From DASSKW01 sp035690065 (GTDB lineage: Bacteria > Pseudomonadota > Gammaproteobacteria > Natronospirales > REEB76): a stretch of 16,204 bases of DNA. Shown piece after piece: positions 6,450 through 13,507 of this stretch (position 1 is its first letter; the number at the start of each line of letters is the position of its first letter). The notes beneath the pieces are model-generated. The model was not told the DNA's origin, did not search any database, and saw only the letters and a program-made list of their open reading frames with translations. The stretch covers positions 1 to 16,204 of the forward strand of contig DASSKW010000081.1 of assembly GCA_035690065.1 (NCBI GenBank). The letters run 5' to 3'. The position numbers and the translations under genes are program-made.

Positions 6450-7793
6450 ATGGCCTCCAATGAAGGACAAGGACGGGAAGGCGGCCTCGAAGCGCCGACC
6501 CGTCACCCGATAGATTGGCAGAATCCTGATTTCGGCAACGAGGAGTTGCTGTTCAAGGAACTGCATCGGGTGTTCGATATCTGCCACGGCTGCCGCCGTT
6601 GCTTCAACCTGTGCAATTCGTTCCCTACCCTGTTCGACGCCATCGACGAGTCGCCGACCATGGAACTGGATAGCGTGGAGCGCAAGGTTTACTGGGAAGT
6701 GGTGGACCACTGCTATCTGTGCGACATGTGCTACATGACCAAATGTCCGTATGTGCCGCCGCATCCCTGGAACGTCGATTTTCCGCATCTCATGCTGCGT
6801 GCCAAGTCCTTCAAGTTCAAGGATCAGGGCGCCAGTTTACGCGACAGGATACTTTCGTCGCCGGACAAGCTGGGCCAGTTCGCCGGTATCCCGATCGTGG
6901 TACAGACCGTGAACGCAGTGAACCATAATGGGGCGGCTCGCAAACTGCTGGACAAGACCTTCGGTATCCATCCTGATGCGGTGGTGCCATATTTTCACAG
7001 CGACACTGCGCGCAAACGGCTCGAACATCGTGTCGATAAATCTGTGCCGGAATCAGTCGAAGGTACACGCGGTCAGGTTGCGTTATTCATCACTTGCTAT
7101 GGTAATCACAACCAGCCGGGATTGGCGGAAGATCTGGTAGCTGTATTTGAACACAACGATATCCCGGTCAAACTCACTCCGCAGGAACGCTGCTGCGGGA
7201 TGCCCAAGCTGGAACTGGGTGATTTCGAATCCATCCTCAAATCGAAGCAAGCGAATATCCCGATGCTGGCAAAACTGGTGGATGCGGGGTATGACATCGT
7301 GGCCCCGATCCCGTCCTGCGTGTTGATGTTCAAGCAGGAGTTACCGCTGATGTTCCCAGATGATGCTGACGTCATCAAGGTGCGCGACGCGATCTACGAT
7401 CCATTCGAGTATCTGATGTTGAGGCACAAGGCCGGCAAGCTGAAAACAGATTTTAAAAAGTCATTGGGCAAAGTGGCGTATCACATCCCCTGTCATCTGC
7501 GGGTACAGAATCTCGGTATGAAGACCAAGCAGGCGCTGGAACTGGTGCCGGATACCGAGGTGGAGGCCATCGAACGCTGCTCCGGTCACAACGGCACCTA
7601 TGCCGTGAAGAGCGAGTACCATGACATCTCCATGAAGATCGGCCGCCCGGTCATGAACCGGGTGGCAGACTCAGGGTGTGACCATTACAGTAGCGATTGT
7701 CCGATGGCGGGCGAGCAGATCCAGAATGGGCTTGCTGATCGACGTGAACCGGAGCCGCCGATGAAGCTGTTGCGCATGGCCTACGGGCTCTGA
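6450..7793 (+). CDS. GlpC/HdrD-like Fe-S protein with two CCG-type domains
   Basis: A 447-residue soluble iron-sulfur protein. The N-terminal part carries two ferredoxin-like motifs: CHGCRRCFNLC (C45, C48, C51, C55) and CYLCDMCYMTKCP (C88, C91, C94, C99), enough for two [4Fe-4S] clusters. The C-terminal part carries two cysteine-rich (CCG) repeats of the heterodisulfide-reductase type: C216 with CCG at 248-250 and C290, then PCHL (C348), CSG (C377) and C410/C417. The second repeat has CSG instead of CCG. Homologues in this setting are annotated as heterodisulfide-reductase-related or glycerol-3-phosphate-dehydrogenase subunit C-like, but no flavin subunit is present here. Inferred role: electron relay or thiol/disulfide chemistry supporting the rubrerythrin and ferritin-like partners. 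GGGGAA lies about 6 bases before the ATG. Confidence 0.92.
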   Translation: MASNEGQGREGGLEAPTRHPIDWQNPDFGNEELLFKELHRVFDICHGCRRCFNLCNSFPTLFDAIDESPTMELDSVERKVYWEVVDHCYLCDMCYMTKCPYVPPHPWNVDFPHLMLRAKSFKFKDQGASLRDRILSSPDKLGQFAGIPIVVQTVNAVNHNGAARKLLDKTFGIHPDAVVPYFHSDTARKRLEHRVDKSVPESVEGTRGQVALFITCYGNHNQPGLAEDLVAVFEHNDIPVKLTPQERCCGMPKLELGDFESILKSKQANIPMLAKLVDAGYDIVAPIPSCVLMFKQELPLMFPDDADVIKVRDAIYDPFEYLMLRHKAGKLKTDFKKSLGKVAYHIPCHLRVQNLGMKTKQALELVPDTEVEAIERCSGHNGTYAVKSEYHDISMKIGRPVMNRVADSGCDHYSSDCPMAGEQIQNGLADRREPEPPMKLLRMAYGL

Positions 7794-7883
7794 AGGAGCA
7801 GATATTTGCTCTCTCATTTCATGGCATAGATTGAACCAAATAGGATCGAATGACTGATTAATTCAGATATTGGGAGAAGGAAA

Positions 7884-8177
7884 ATGGCGAGCGAAGGTTA
7901 TCACGAGCCGATCGAAGAACTTTCCGACGAGGTACGCGATTTCCATCGTGCGATCGTATCGCTGATGGAAGAACTGGAAGCAGTGGATTGGTATAACCAG
8001 CGAGTTGCGGCCTGCAAGGACAAACAGCTGGCAGAGATACTGGCTCACAATCGCGACGAGGAGATCGAGCACGCTTCCATGGTGCTGGAATGGATCCGTC
8101 GCAAGAACAAACGTTTCGATCACGAATTACACGAGTATCTGTTTTCAGATGGACCCATCAAGGACAAGACGGACTGA
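7884..8177 (+). CDS. Encapsulated-ferritin (EncFtn)-type ferroxidase, no targeting tail
   Basis: A 97-residue two-helix protein that closely resembles the encapsulated ferritins known from Rhodospirillum rubrum: HRAIVSLMEELEAVDWY (21-37) and ILAHNRDEEIEHASMVLEW (52-70) are the family hallmarks. The ferroxidase ligands correspond to E30, E60 and H63, with W36 and the entry-site acids E29 and E32 also kept. Known EncFtn proteins form annular decamers that oxidise Fe(II), and they store iron only inside an encapsulin shell to which a C-terminal peptide directs them. Here the chain ends FSDGPIKDKTD with no such peptide, and no encapsulin gene lies in the window. The ribosome-binding site GGGAGAAGG is strong. 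It sits 90 bases after the Fe-S gene and 8 before the DUF3501 gene, so it is probably co-expressed with both. Iron oxidation is inferred from the ligand set. Confidence 0.9.
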   Translation: MASEGYHEPIEELSDEVRDFHRAIVSLMEELEAVDWYNQRVAACKDKQLAEILAHNRDEEIEHASMVLEWIRRKNKRFDHELHEYLFSDGPIKDKTD

Positions 8178-8185
8178 TACAGGGC

Positions 8186-8770
8186 ATGAACAAGCTGCAA
8201 CGCAATGATCTCTGGAGTCTGGAAGAGTACGCGCAGAAACGGGTGGCATTCCGCGAGCAGGTGATGCAGCACAAACAGGCGCGGACCCTGCATATCGGGC
8301 CGAATGTGACGCTGTTGTTCGAAGACCGGCTCACCATGCAATATCAGGTACAGGAGATGTTGCGCGCGGAACGCATCTTCGAGGCTGCGGGTATCCAGGA
8401 AGAACTGGACGCCTACAATCCGTTGATCCCGGACGGCAACAACTTCAAGGCCACCATGCTGATCGAATTCGAGGACGTGGCGGAGCGCCAGCAGGCATTG
8501 GCACGTCTGATCGGCATCGAGGACGTGACCTGGGTGCAGGTCGCGGGCCATGACAAGGTCAACGCCATCGCCGACGAAGACATGGAGCGCGAGACCAGCG
8601 ACAAGACTTCAGCGGTGCATTTCCTGCGTTTCGAGCTGAGTCCGGGAATGGCCACGGCACTAAGAAAAGGCGCGGTACTGAATGCCGGTGTAAGCCACAC
8701 CAATTACCAACATGTGTTGCAACCGGTTCCGGATGCCTTGCGCCGATCTCTGATTGCCGATCTGGCCTGA
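8186..8770 (+). CDS. DUF3501 family protein
   Basis: A 194-residue protein matching my memory of DUF3501, whose molecular function is unknown and which commonly follows rubrerythrin and GlpC-like genes. Start ATG 8186 (MNKLQRNDLWSLEEY) lies 8 bases after the EncFtn-like stop. The same frame is open further upstream to 8090, but that part overlaps the preceding gene and is not needed. Visible features are an N-terminal helix with the LEEYAQKR segment, a RTLHIGPNVTLLFEDRLTMQ strand region, an acidic middle (IEFEDVAERQQ; DEDMERETSDK) and a TSAVHFLRFELSP segment. It has no cysteine cluster and no transmembrane segment. Translation is likely coupled to the previous gene, since the Shine-Dalgarno sequence is weak. 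It probably acts with the iron/peroxide proteins, by association only. Confidence 0.88.
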   Translation: MNKLQRNDLWSLEEYAQKRVAFREQVMQHKQARTLHIGPNVTLLFEDRLTMQYQVQEMLRAERIFEAAGIQEELDAYNPLIPDGNNFKATMLIEFEDVAERQQALARLIGIEDVTWVQVAGHDKVNAIADEDMERETSDKTSAVHFLRFELSPGMATALRKGAVLNAGVSHTNYQHVLQPVPDALRRSLIADLA

Positions 8771-8812
8771 CTTGGCTGCGTCATAATACCGTTTCCAGCA
8801 CTAAAGACAGAT

Positions 8813-8840
8813 TTGCCCAGGGTATAACTTCTGTTATACT
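8813..8840 (+). promoter_or_regulatory. Toxin-antitoxin promoter, probably leaderless
   Basis: TTGCCC (8813-8818), a 16-base spacer and TATACT (8835-8840, five of six) form a good promoter. Expected initiation, about 7 bases past the -10 box, falls on or beside the antitoxin ATG at 8847. No Shine-Dalgarno sequence is present, so the message would be leaderless. Confidence 0.5.
8822..8839. promoter_or_regulatory. 18-bp palindrome, probable autoregulatory operator of the toxin-antitoxin pair
   Basis: GTATAAC-TTCT-GTTATAC is a perfect 7-4-7 inverted repeat covering the spacer and most of the -10 box. Ribbon-helix-helix antitoxins normally bind such sites as dimers and repress their own promoter, so autoregulation is the likely role. 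Confidence 0.6.
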
Positions 8841-8846
8841 CCGGTC

Positions 8847-9089
8847 ATGAAAACTGCAATCTCCATTCCCGACCCTGTATTCAAGGCCGCCGAAAGGCTC
8901 AGTAAACGCCTGGGTGTTTCCCGCAGCCAACTCTATGCCGAGGCGGTCGGGGAATACCTGCGCGAGCATGGTTCACTGGGGGTTACGGAGAGTCTGGATC
9001 AAGTGTACGCGGCAGAGGGCAAGCCAGTAGCACTCGACCCTGTGCTCCAGACTTTGCAGGGGCGCTCGCTGCCGAAGGAAGACTGGTAG
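8847..9089 (+). CDS. Ribbon-helix-helix antitoxin of a MazF/PemK-type module
   Basis: An 80-residue protein. The N-terminal 40 residues (MKTAISIPDPVFKAAERLSK and the following GVSRSQLYAEAVGEYL) have the strand-helix-helix pattern of a ribbon-helix-helix DNA-binding domain. The C-terminal 40 residues are less ordered and end in LPKEDW, as expected for a toxin-binding tail. It should neutralise the downstream toxin and repress the operon through the upstream palindrome. Its TAG stop shares one base with the GTG start of the toxin gene, giving tight translational coupling. The assignment rests on domain pattern and pairing. Confidence 0.88.
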   Translation: MKTAISIPDPVFKAAERLSKRLGVSRSQLYAEAVGEYLREHGSLGVTESLDQVYAAEGKPVALDPVLQTLQGRSLPKEDW

Positions 9090-9430
9090 TGCGGCGGGGT
9101 GAAATCTGGTGGGCCTCATTGCCGGAGCCATCCGACTCAGGCCCAGGTTTCCGTCGCCCGGTGCTCGTTATCCAGTCTGATGATTTCAACAAGAGCCGCA
9201 TCCAGACCATCGTTGCAGTGGTTATCACCTCCAATCTGAAACTTGAAGCCGCGCCGGGTAACGTATTGTTGCGGGGCCGTACCTCGGGTCTCAAACGTGA
9301 TTCGGTGGCGAACGTTTCCCAACTCATTACCCTGGACAAGCGCTTTCTGACTGATCGTGTGGGGAGATTATCGGCCGGGTTGTTGCAGGATGTGGAATCC
9401 GGATTGCGTCTGGTGTTGTCGCTACCATGA
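9089..9430 (+). CDS. mazF: MazF/PemK-family mRNA interferase toxin
   Basis: A 113-residue toxin of the MazF/PemK (CcdB-like) fold, expected to cut single-stranded RNA at short sites. It starts MRRGEIWWASLPEP, with the family GxxRPVLVIQSD segment (R23, P24), VVITSN (T47, S48) and LKRDSVANVSQLITLDK (68-84). R23 and T47 correspond to the catalytic Arg and Thr of E. coli MazF. The start codon is GTG and overlaps the antitoxin stop by one base. Length is normal and no disruption is seen, so the toxin is likely active. Cut-site specificity cannot be read from sequence. The stop lies 19 bases before parE. Confidence 0.93.
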   Translation: MRRGEIWWASLPEPSDSGPGFRRPVLVIQSDDFNKSRIQTIVAVVITSNLKLEAAPGNVLLRGRTSGLKRDSVANVSQLITLDKRFLTDRVGRLSAGLLQDVESGLRLVLSLP

Positions 9431-9444
9431 ACCATAAAGATACT
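9416..9444 (+). promoter_or_regulatory. Weak candidate parE promoter inside the end of mazF
   Basis: TTGTCG (9416-9421), a 17-base spacer and GATACT (9439-9444) each match consensus at four of six positions. Initiation would fall at about the parE ATG (9450), again leaderless; parE has no good Shine-Dalgarno sequence. It may be coincidence, with parE read from the toxin-antitoxin promoter. Confidence 0.3.
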
Positions 9445-9449
9445 GATAC

Positions 9450-11336
9450 ATGACCGCCCGATACGACGCCGCTGATATCGAAGTGCTTTCGGGTCTTGAC
9501 CCGGTCCGCAAACGGCCGGGTATGTACACCGATACCACCCGTCCCAACCATCTAGCCCAGGAAGTCATCGATAACAGCGTCGATGAAGCCATCGCCGGGC
9601 ATGCGAAGAAGATCGAAGTCATCGTGCACAAGGACGGTTCCTTGTCGGTCAACGACGACGGCCGCGGTATGCCGGTGGATATGCACCCCAAGGAAAAACT
9701 TCCCGGCGTGGAAGTGATCCTCACGCGCCTGCATGCGGGCGGAAAGTTTTCCAGCAAGAACTACAAGTTTTCGGGCGGCTTGCACGGCGTCGGTGTCTCG
9801 GTAGTCAACGCGCTGTCCAGCAAGCTGGAAGTCTGGGTACGGCGTAATGGGAAACGCTATCACATGGCTTTCAAGGATGGTCGCCGTACTACCAAGCTGG
9901 AACAGCAGGGCGACGTCGGCAAGGCCAATACCGGGACGCTATTACGCTTCTGGCCCGATCCGAAATATTTCGATTCTGCCAAATTCAGCATCCCGAAGCT
10001 GAAGCACGTGATGCGCGCCAAGGCTGTGTTATGCCCCGGGCTCACCGTCAAGTTCATCAATGAACAGACTCTCGAAAGAGAGGAATGGCATTACAGCGGC
10101 GGACTCAAGGATTACCTGATCGAATCGCTGGAGAACCGGGAGTATCTGCCGGAGGAGCCGTTCACCGGTAGTCTGCAGGCCGAGAACGAAGCGGCCGACT
10201 GGGCCGTAGTGTGGTTGCCGGACAGCGGCGAAGTATTCGCGGAAAGTTACGTCAACCTGATTCCGACGATTCAGGGCGGTACACATGTGAACGGCCTGCG
10301 CACGGGCATCACGGAAGCGGTGCGCGAGTTCTGCGAATTCCGTAACCTGGTCCCGCGTGGCGTCAAGCTGGCGCCGGAAGATATCTGTGATCGCGCCGCA
10401 TACGTGTTATCCGCCAAGCTCGCCGACCCGCAGTTCTCCGGCCAGACCAAGGAGCGCCTGTCATCGCGCGAGGCCGCAGCCTTCGTCTCCGGTGTGGTCA
10501 AGGATGCGTTGGGCCTGTGGCTCAATCAGCACACGGAATCGGGCGAACAGATCGCACAACTTGCCATCGAGAATGCCCAGCAGCGGTTGAAGCTCAGCAA
10601 GCAGGTGGTGCGCAAGAAAGTCACCAGTGGTCCTGCATTGCCGGGAAAACTCGCGGATTGTTCCAGTCAGGATCCGAAACGCGGCGAACTGTTTCTGGTG
10701 GAAGGCGATTCCGCCGGCGGTTCCGCCAAGCAGGCTCGCGATCGCGAATTCCAGGCCATCCTGCCGTTGCGCGGCAAGATCCTCAATACCTGGGAAGTGG
10801 ATGCGTCACAGGTGTTGGGATCGCAGGAAGTGCACGATATCAGCATCGCGCTCGGCGTCGAACCCGGCTCCAGCAATCTCGATGGCTTGCGTTATCACAA
10901 AGTCTGTATCCTGGCGGATGCGGATTCCGACGGGCTGCATATCGCCACACTGTTGTGCGCCTTGTTCCTGCGGCATTTCCGCTCACTGGTACAGCGTGGG
11001 CACGTGTTCGTCTGCATGCCGCCGTTGTTCCGGATCGATGTGGGCAAGCACGTGTATTACGCGCTCGATGAAGCGGAACGCAAAGGGATCCTGGATCGCA
11101 TCGCCGCCGAGAAGCAGAAAGGTAAAGTCTCGGTGACACGCTTCAAGGGACTGGGCGAGATGAGCCCGCAACAATTGCGCGAGACCACCATCTCGCCTGA
11201 CACGAGGCGGCTGGTGCAATTGACCGTTGACGCCAAGGACAACGCCGACAAACTCATGGACATGCTGCTGGGAAAAAAGCGTGCAGCCGATCGCAAGGAC
11301 TGGCTGGAGAAGAAAGGCAATCTGGCGGAAGTATAA
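9450..11336 (+). CDS. parE: DNA topoisomerase IV subunit B
   Basis: ATPase subunit of topoisomerase IV, which with ParC separates linked daughter chromosomes. At 628 residues it matches E. coli ParE in length. The GHKL ATPase motifs are EVIDNSVDEA (38-47), DDGRGMP (69-75) and GGLHGVGVS (109-117). The Toprim domain begins with the family VEGDSAGGSAKQARDREFQA segment (about 417), followed by LPLRGKILN and DADSDGLHIATLLCALF (about 489), the ParE rather than GyrB form. The C-terminal RFKGLGEMSPQQL motif is present. Only 19 bases separate it from the mazF-like stop, so transcription may be shared with the toxin-antitoxin pair. parC is not immediately downstream. Confidence 0.98.
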   Translation: MTARYDAADIEVLSGLDPVRKRPGMYTDTTRPNHLAQEVIDNSVDEAIAGHAKKIEVIVHKDGSLSVNDDGRGMPVDMHPKEKLPGVEVILTRLHAGGKFSSKNYKFSGGLHGVGVSVVNALSSKLEVWVRRNGKRYHMAFKDGRRTTKLEQQGDVGKANTGTLLRFWPDPKYFDSAKFSIPKLKHVMRAKAVLCPGLTVKFINEQTLEREEWHYSGGLKDYLIESLENREYLPEEPFTGSLQAENEAADWAVVWLPDSGEVFAESYVNLIPTIQGGTHVNGLRTGITEAVREFCEFRNLVPRGVKLAPEDICDRAAYVLSAKLADPQFSGQTKERLSSREAAAFVSGVVKDALGLWLNQHTESGEQIAQLAIENAQQRLKLSKQVVRKKVTSGPALPGKLADCSSQDPKRGELFLVEGDSAGGSAKQARDREFQAILPLRGKILNTWEVDASQVLGSQEVHDISIALGVEPGSSNLDGLRYHKVCILADADSDGLHIATLLCALFLRHFRSLVQRGHVFVCMPPLFRIDVGKHVYYALDEAERKGILDRIAAEKQKGKVSVTRFKGLGEMSPQQLRETTISPDTRRLVQLTVDAKDNADKLMDMLLGKKRAADRKDWLEKKGNLAEV

Positions 11337-11351
11337 ATAAAGGCGGACAGC

Positions 11352-11744
11352 GTGACGATAAGGTACCCAGGGCCGTCGGTCTGGTTCCGTTATTGTCTAT
11401 TGCGGCCTATATCCCGGCTTTCGCCATCATTGCCGGGTTGAAACTGCGACTCAATGATGCCGTCCTGCTATCGATCGCGATTACGCTGGTACTGGCCTGT
11501 TTCTATATCTGGTTATTGACGTGCCGTCTTGGTGGTTTCCGGGAGTACGGCTTCAGGCTGTGCGCATCACGTTATCTGCTGCTGGCGGTCATATTGGCAC
11601 CTGTATCGGGTTTGCCATTGAACTGTTGGCACAGAAATTTTCAACTGTCGATCCGTTCGGGGTGCGGATTCCAGACTATGGATGCTGATCCGGTATTTCC
11701 CCATCGCCGCCGCCATCCAGGATGTTATTGAGGGTGAATCTTGA
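11352..11744 (+). pseudogene. Broken membrane-protein gene, probable CPBP (CAAX-protease-like) remnant
   Basis: This covers most of the 450-base gap after parE. One frame (about 11378-11600) encodes two hydrophobic helices (IPAFAIIAGL; LLSIAITLVLACFYIWLLTC) and GGFREYGFRL, then another helix. Around 11595-11610 the sense passes to the -1 frame, which reads GFAIELLAQKFSTVDPFGVR and stops at 11686. A third frame continues RYFPIAAAIQDVIEGES to a TGA at 11742. The helix pattern resembles the start of a CPBP/Abi-type intramembrane protease, but the catalytic EExxxR motif does not appear. No ATG start is visible; GTG 11352 is out of frame with the main segment. Likely a decayed gene, or sequencing errors at two positions. 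Confidence 0.4.
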
Positions 11745-11786
11745 CTGGTGGCTGTGGAGACAATATCTGCCGTACTGTCTGTTTGT

Positions 11787-12284
11787 TTATCGGCCGAGCA
11801 CAAGTTGTGCAAGTGCGTGCCATGGCGCGATGTCCCAATAACCGCGCGCCGCACCGGATGGCGAAGGCAGTACGAACAGCGCAGTGTTGCCGAGCCGCTC
11901 CTGCTGGCGGCCATAGACGACGTGGTGCTGGAGAAATTCCTGCGCAGCACGTTTGCTGGTGAAGGCGAGCAGCTTTGGTTGATAGCGCAGGATCTTTCTG
12001 CGCAGACCCTCGCGATCGAAGTGTTCCTTGCGCAGCACGGCATCCGCGCCTGATACGGTCTTGGCAAGGTCGGTCAGACCAATTCCGAATTGGATGACGG
12101 AGCGATACTCTTCTGGTCGCAGAGGGTGTGGCGTGAGACCGATCACGTGGAGCGTTGGCCAGAAGGCATTGCCAGGTCCGGCGTAATACGCGCCGCGCCT
12201 GGCGGAAGCGGTGCCCGCGGCACTGCCGCAAAATACGACGGCGAGTTTCGCGATGAGAATGTCGGGCAGGATATCCATAAACAT
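11787..12284 (-). CDS. mug: Mug-family mismatch-specific DNA glycosylase
   Basis: A 165-residue uracil-DNA-glycosylase-fold protein expected to remove uracil or other damaged bases from mismatches. It has AVVFCGSAAGTAS (15-27), YAGPGNAFWPTLHVIGLTP (34-52), FGIGLTDLAK (66-75) and LPSPSGAAR (139-147), lining up with E. coli Mug. Motif 1 reads GSAAG where E. coli Mug has GINPG, so the catalytic Asn is replaced by Ala22. Some Mug homologues are thought to use an Asp instead, and D72 in GLTD is a candidate. The start is ATG 12284; an internal ATG at 12278 is also possible. It follows the DUF5996 gene by 48 bases on the same strand and converges on the parE-side remnant. Confidence 0.85.
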   Translation of the reverse strand: MFMDILPDILIAKLAVVFCGSAAGTASARRGAYYAGPGNAFWPTLHVIGLTPHPLRPEEYRSVIQFGIGLTDLAKTVSGADAVLRKEHFDREGLRRKILRYQPKLLAFTSKRAAQEFLQHHVVYGRQQERLGNTALFVLPSPSGAARGYWDIAPWHALAQLVLGR

Positions 12285-12332
12285 GGCATTCCATTCCGCA
12301 GATTTGTCCGACGCGATTATACGGCGACTGAC

Positions 12333-13283
12333 TCAGTCATTTTTATATTGCAGCGGTCGTGGCCGCAATGGCTGGCCCATTGCGCATTCGAGCGCGGGAC
12401 AGTCCCAGGCTGCGAGTTTGGCTGCCGCATCGTAGGTGCTCTGCAGGAATGACATCAGGATCGTATCCGGGTCGTTCGATGTGCGCACCGCATCATACGG
12501 CAGGATGAATTCCCCGAGCGTGGAATTGAACGTTGCCGCACGCGGGTGTACTTGCGCTTCTGAAAATCCAGGCGGTGCCGGATACGCATACGAATAAAAA
12601 GCCGGATAGTCAACTGCGCCGCCGCCAGGCCAGAAGCCTGCGGACGAGACTTCGTGACTGTAGGCTTCGCGCGTTACCACATCCGGTAATCCCGGAATAC
12701 CACCCGGATGCAATGGCGCGCGGCGTCCCGAGAAACGCGTCAACGCGAGATCGAAACTGCCCCAGAACAGATGTACCGGGCTGACCTTGCCCAGACAGGC
12801 GGTGCGGAATTTCTGGAATACCCGATGGATTGACACCAGCGCACGAAAGAAACGTGTCACTGCCTCGGCATCGTATGGCCGTGGCGTGTGATCCTTTGCA
12901 AACGGTACCGGATCGGGCATCTCATTGGGTACGCCGTGCAGTTTTGGCGTGCCGCTCAACCCGCGCAGCATGTCGAGAAACCGGGCATGAAACTCTGCCG
13001 CTGACATCGGCTCCAGTCTGATTCGCGCTGTGCGTCCGTCGGTGGCCATGCCAATGACCGCATGGTCGAGCAGATCGAACACGATCTCGATGCCACCGGA
13101 TTTGTCGGGCACCACTGAAGTGGTCAGGCCGCGACCACATATATAGAAGGTCGCGTGCCATGAGTGATTCACCCAGGGTGTGCGTGCCAGCCGGTATTTG
13201 CCGACGATTTGAGTATAGAGATGCAGCGCGTCGCAGGTCTCGCGCCATGCGGGGTAGGGCAGGTCGGGCCACAAGCTTGTCAT
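12333..13283 (-). CDS. DUF5996 family protein
   Basis: A 316-residue cytoplasmic protein that I match to DUF5996, a family with no known reaction. It begins WPDLPYPAWRETCDALHLYTQIVGK, with VNHSWHATFYICGRGLTT (about 39-56), GGIEIVFDLLDHAV, and later SPVHLFWGSFDLALTRFSGR, HEVSSAGFWPGG and FYSYAYPAPPGF segments. Many conserved His, Trp and Tyr residues suggest an enzyme or ligand-binding role, but none can be assigned. The start at 13283 has GAGGAA five bases upstream. The mug gene follows 48 bases downstream, so the two may be co-transcribed. It diverges from the hydroxylase-family gene. Confidence 0.8.
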   Translation of the reverse strand: MTSLWPDLPYPAWRETCDALHLYTQIVGKYRLARTPWVNHSWHATFYICGRGLTTSVVPDKSGGIEIVFDLLDHAVIGMATDGRTARIRLEPMSAAEFHARFLDMLRGLSGTPKLHGVPNEMPDPVPFAKDHTPRPYDAEAVTRFFRALVSIHRVFQKFRTACLGKVSPVHLFWGSFDLALTRFSGRRAPLHPGGIPGLPDVVTREAYSHEVSSAGFWPGGGAVDYPAFYSYAYPAPPGFSEAQVHPRAATFNSTLGEFILPYDAVRTSNDPDTILMSFLQSTYDAAAKLAAWDCPALECAMGQPLRPRPLQYKND

Positions 13284-13507
13284 GTCTGTTCCTCACGCTG
13301 GGCGGTGAACCGGATAAGGTTGACATAACTCTAAAGCATTTTGTCTGCCAACGGAGCATCATCGTCAAAGCCGCGCGTAGTCACATAGGCGTGCGTCGGC
13401 GGCCACACTGGCAAGCCGGTATTTTTCTGCCCGGAATAACCCAGAACTTTTTGATCAGGTTATTGTCGATTCAAGTGTGGCTTGATGGTCCTGAAGTCGC
13501 AGGTGAG

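Noticed and set aside
7796..7811. GAGCA-GATATT-TGCTC hairpin after the Fe-S gene as a terminator.
   Set aside because: Only 5 bp with a T-poor tail, and the downstream genes appear to belong to the same block, so termination here is not supported.
8090..8185. Longer DUF3501 start.
   Set aside because: It overlaps the EncFtn-like gene by about 90 bases and has no family sequence; the ATG at 8186 directly follows that gene's stop.
7884..8770. Complete encapsulin nanocompartment locus.
   Set aside because: No shell protein of the HK97 type is encoded in the window, and the ferritin-like protein lacks a targeting peptide.
12326..12338. GACTGACTCAGTC palindrome followed by a T-run on the plus strand.
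   Set aside because: It would terminate plus-strand transcription, but no plus-strand gene precedes it, and part of it is the DUF5996 stop region. A stem with a 1-3 base loop is also unfavourable.
13160..13507. Upstream extension of the hydroxylase-family reading frame.
   Set aside because: It would overlap the start of the divergent DUF5996 gene, adds an Arg-rich non-family sequence, and has no good ribosome-binding site; ATG 13508 gives a normal protein.
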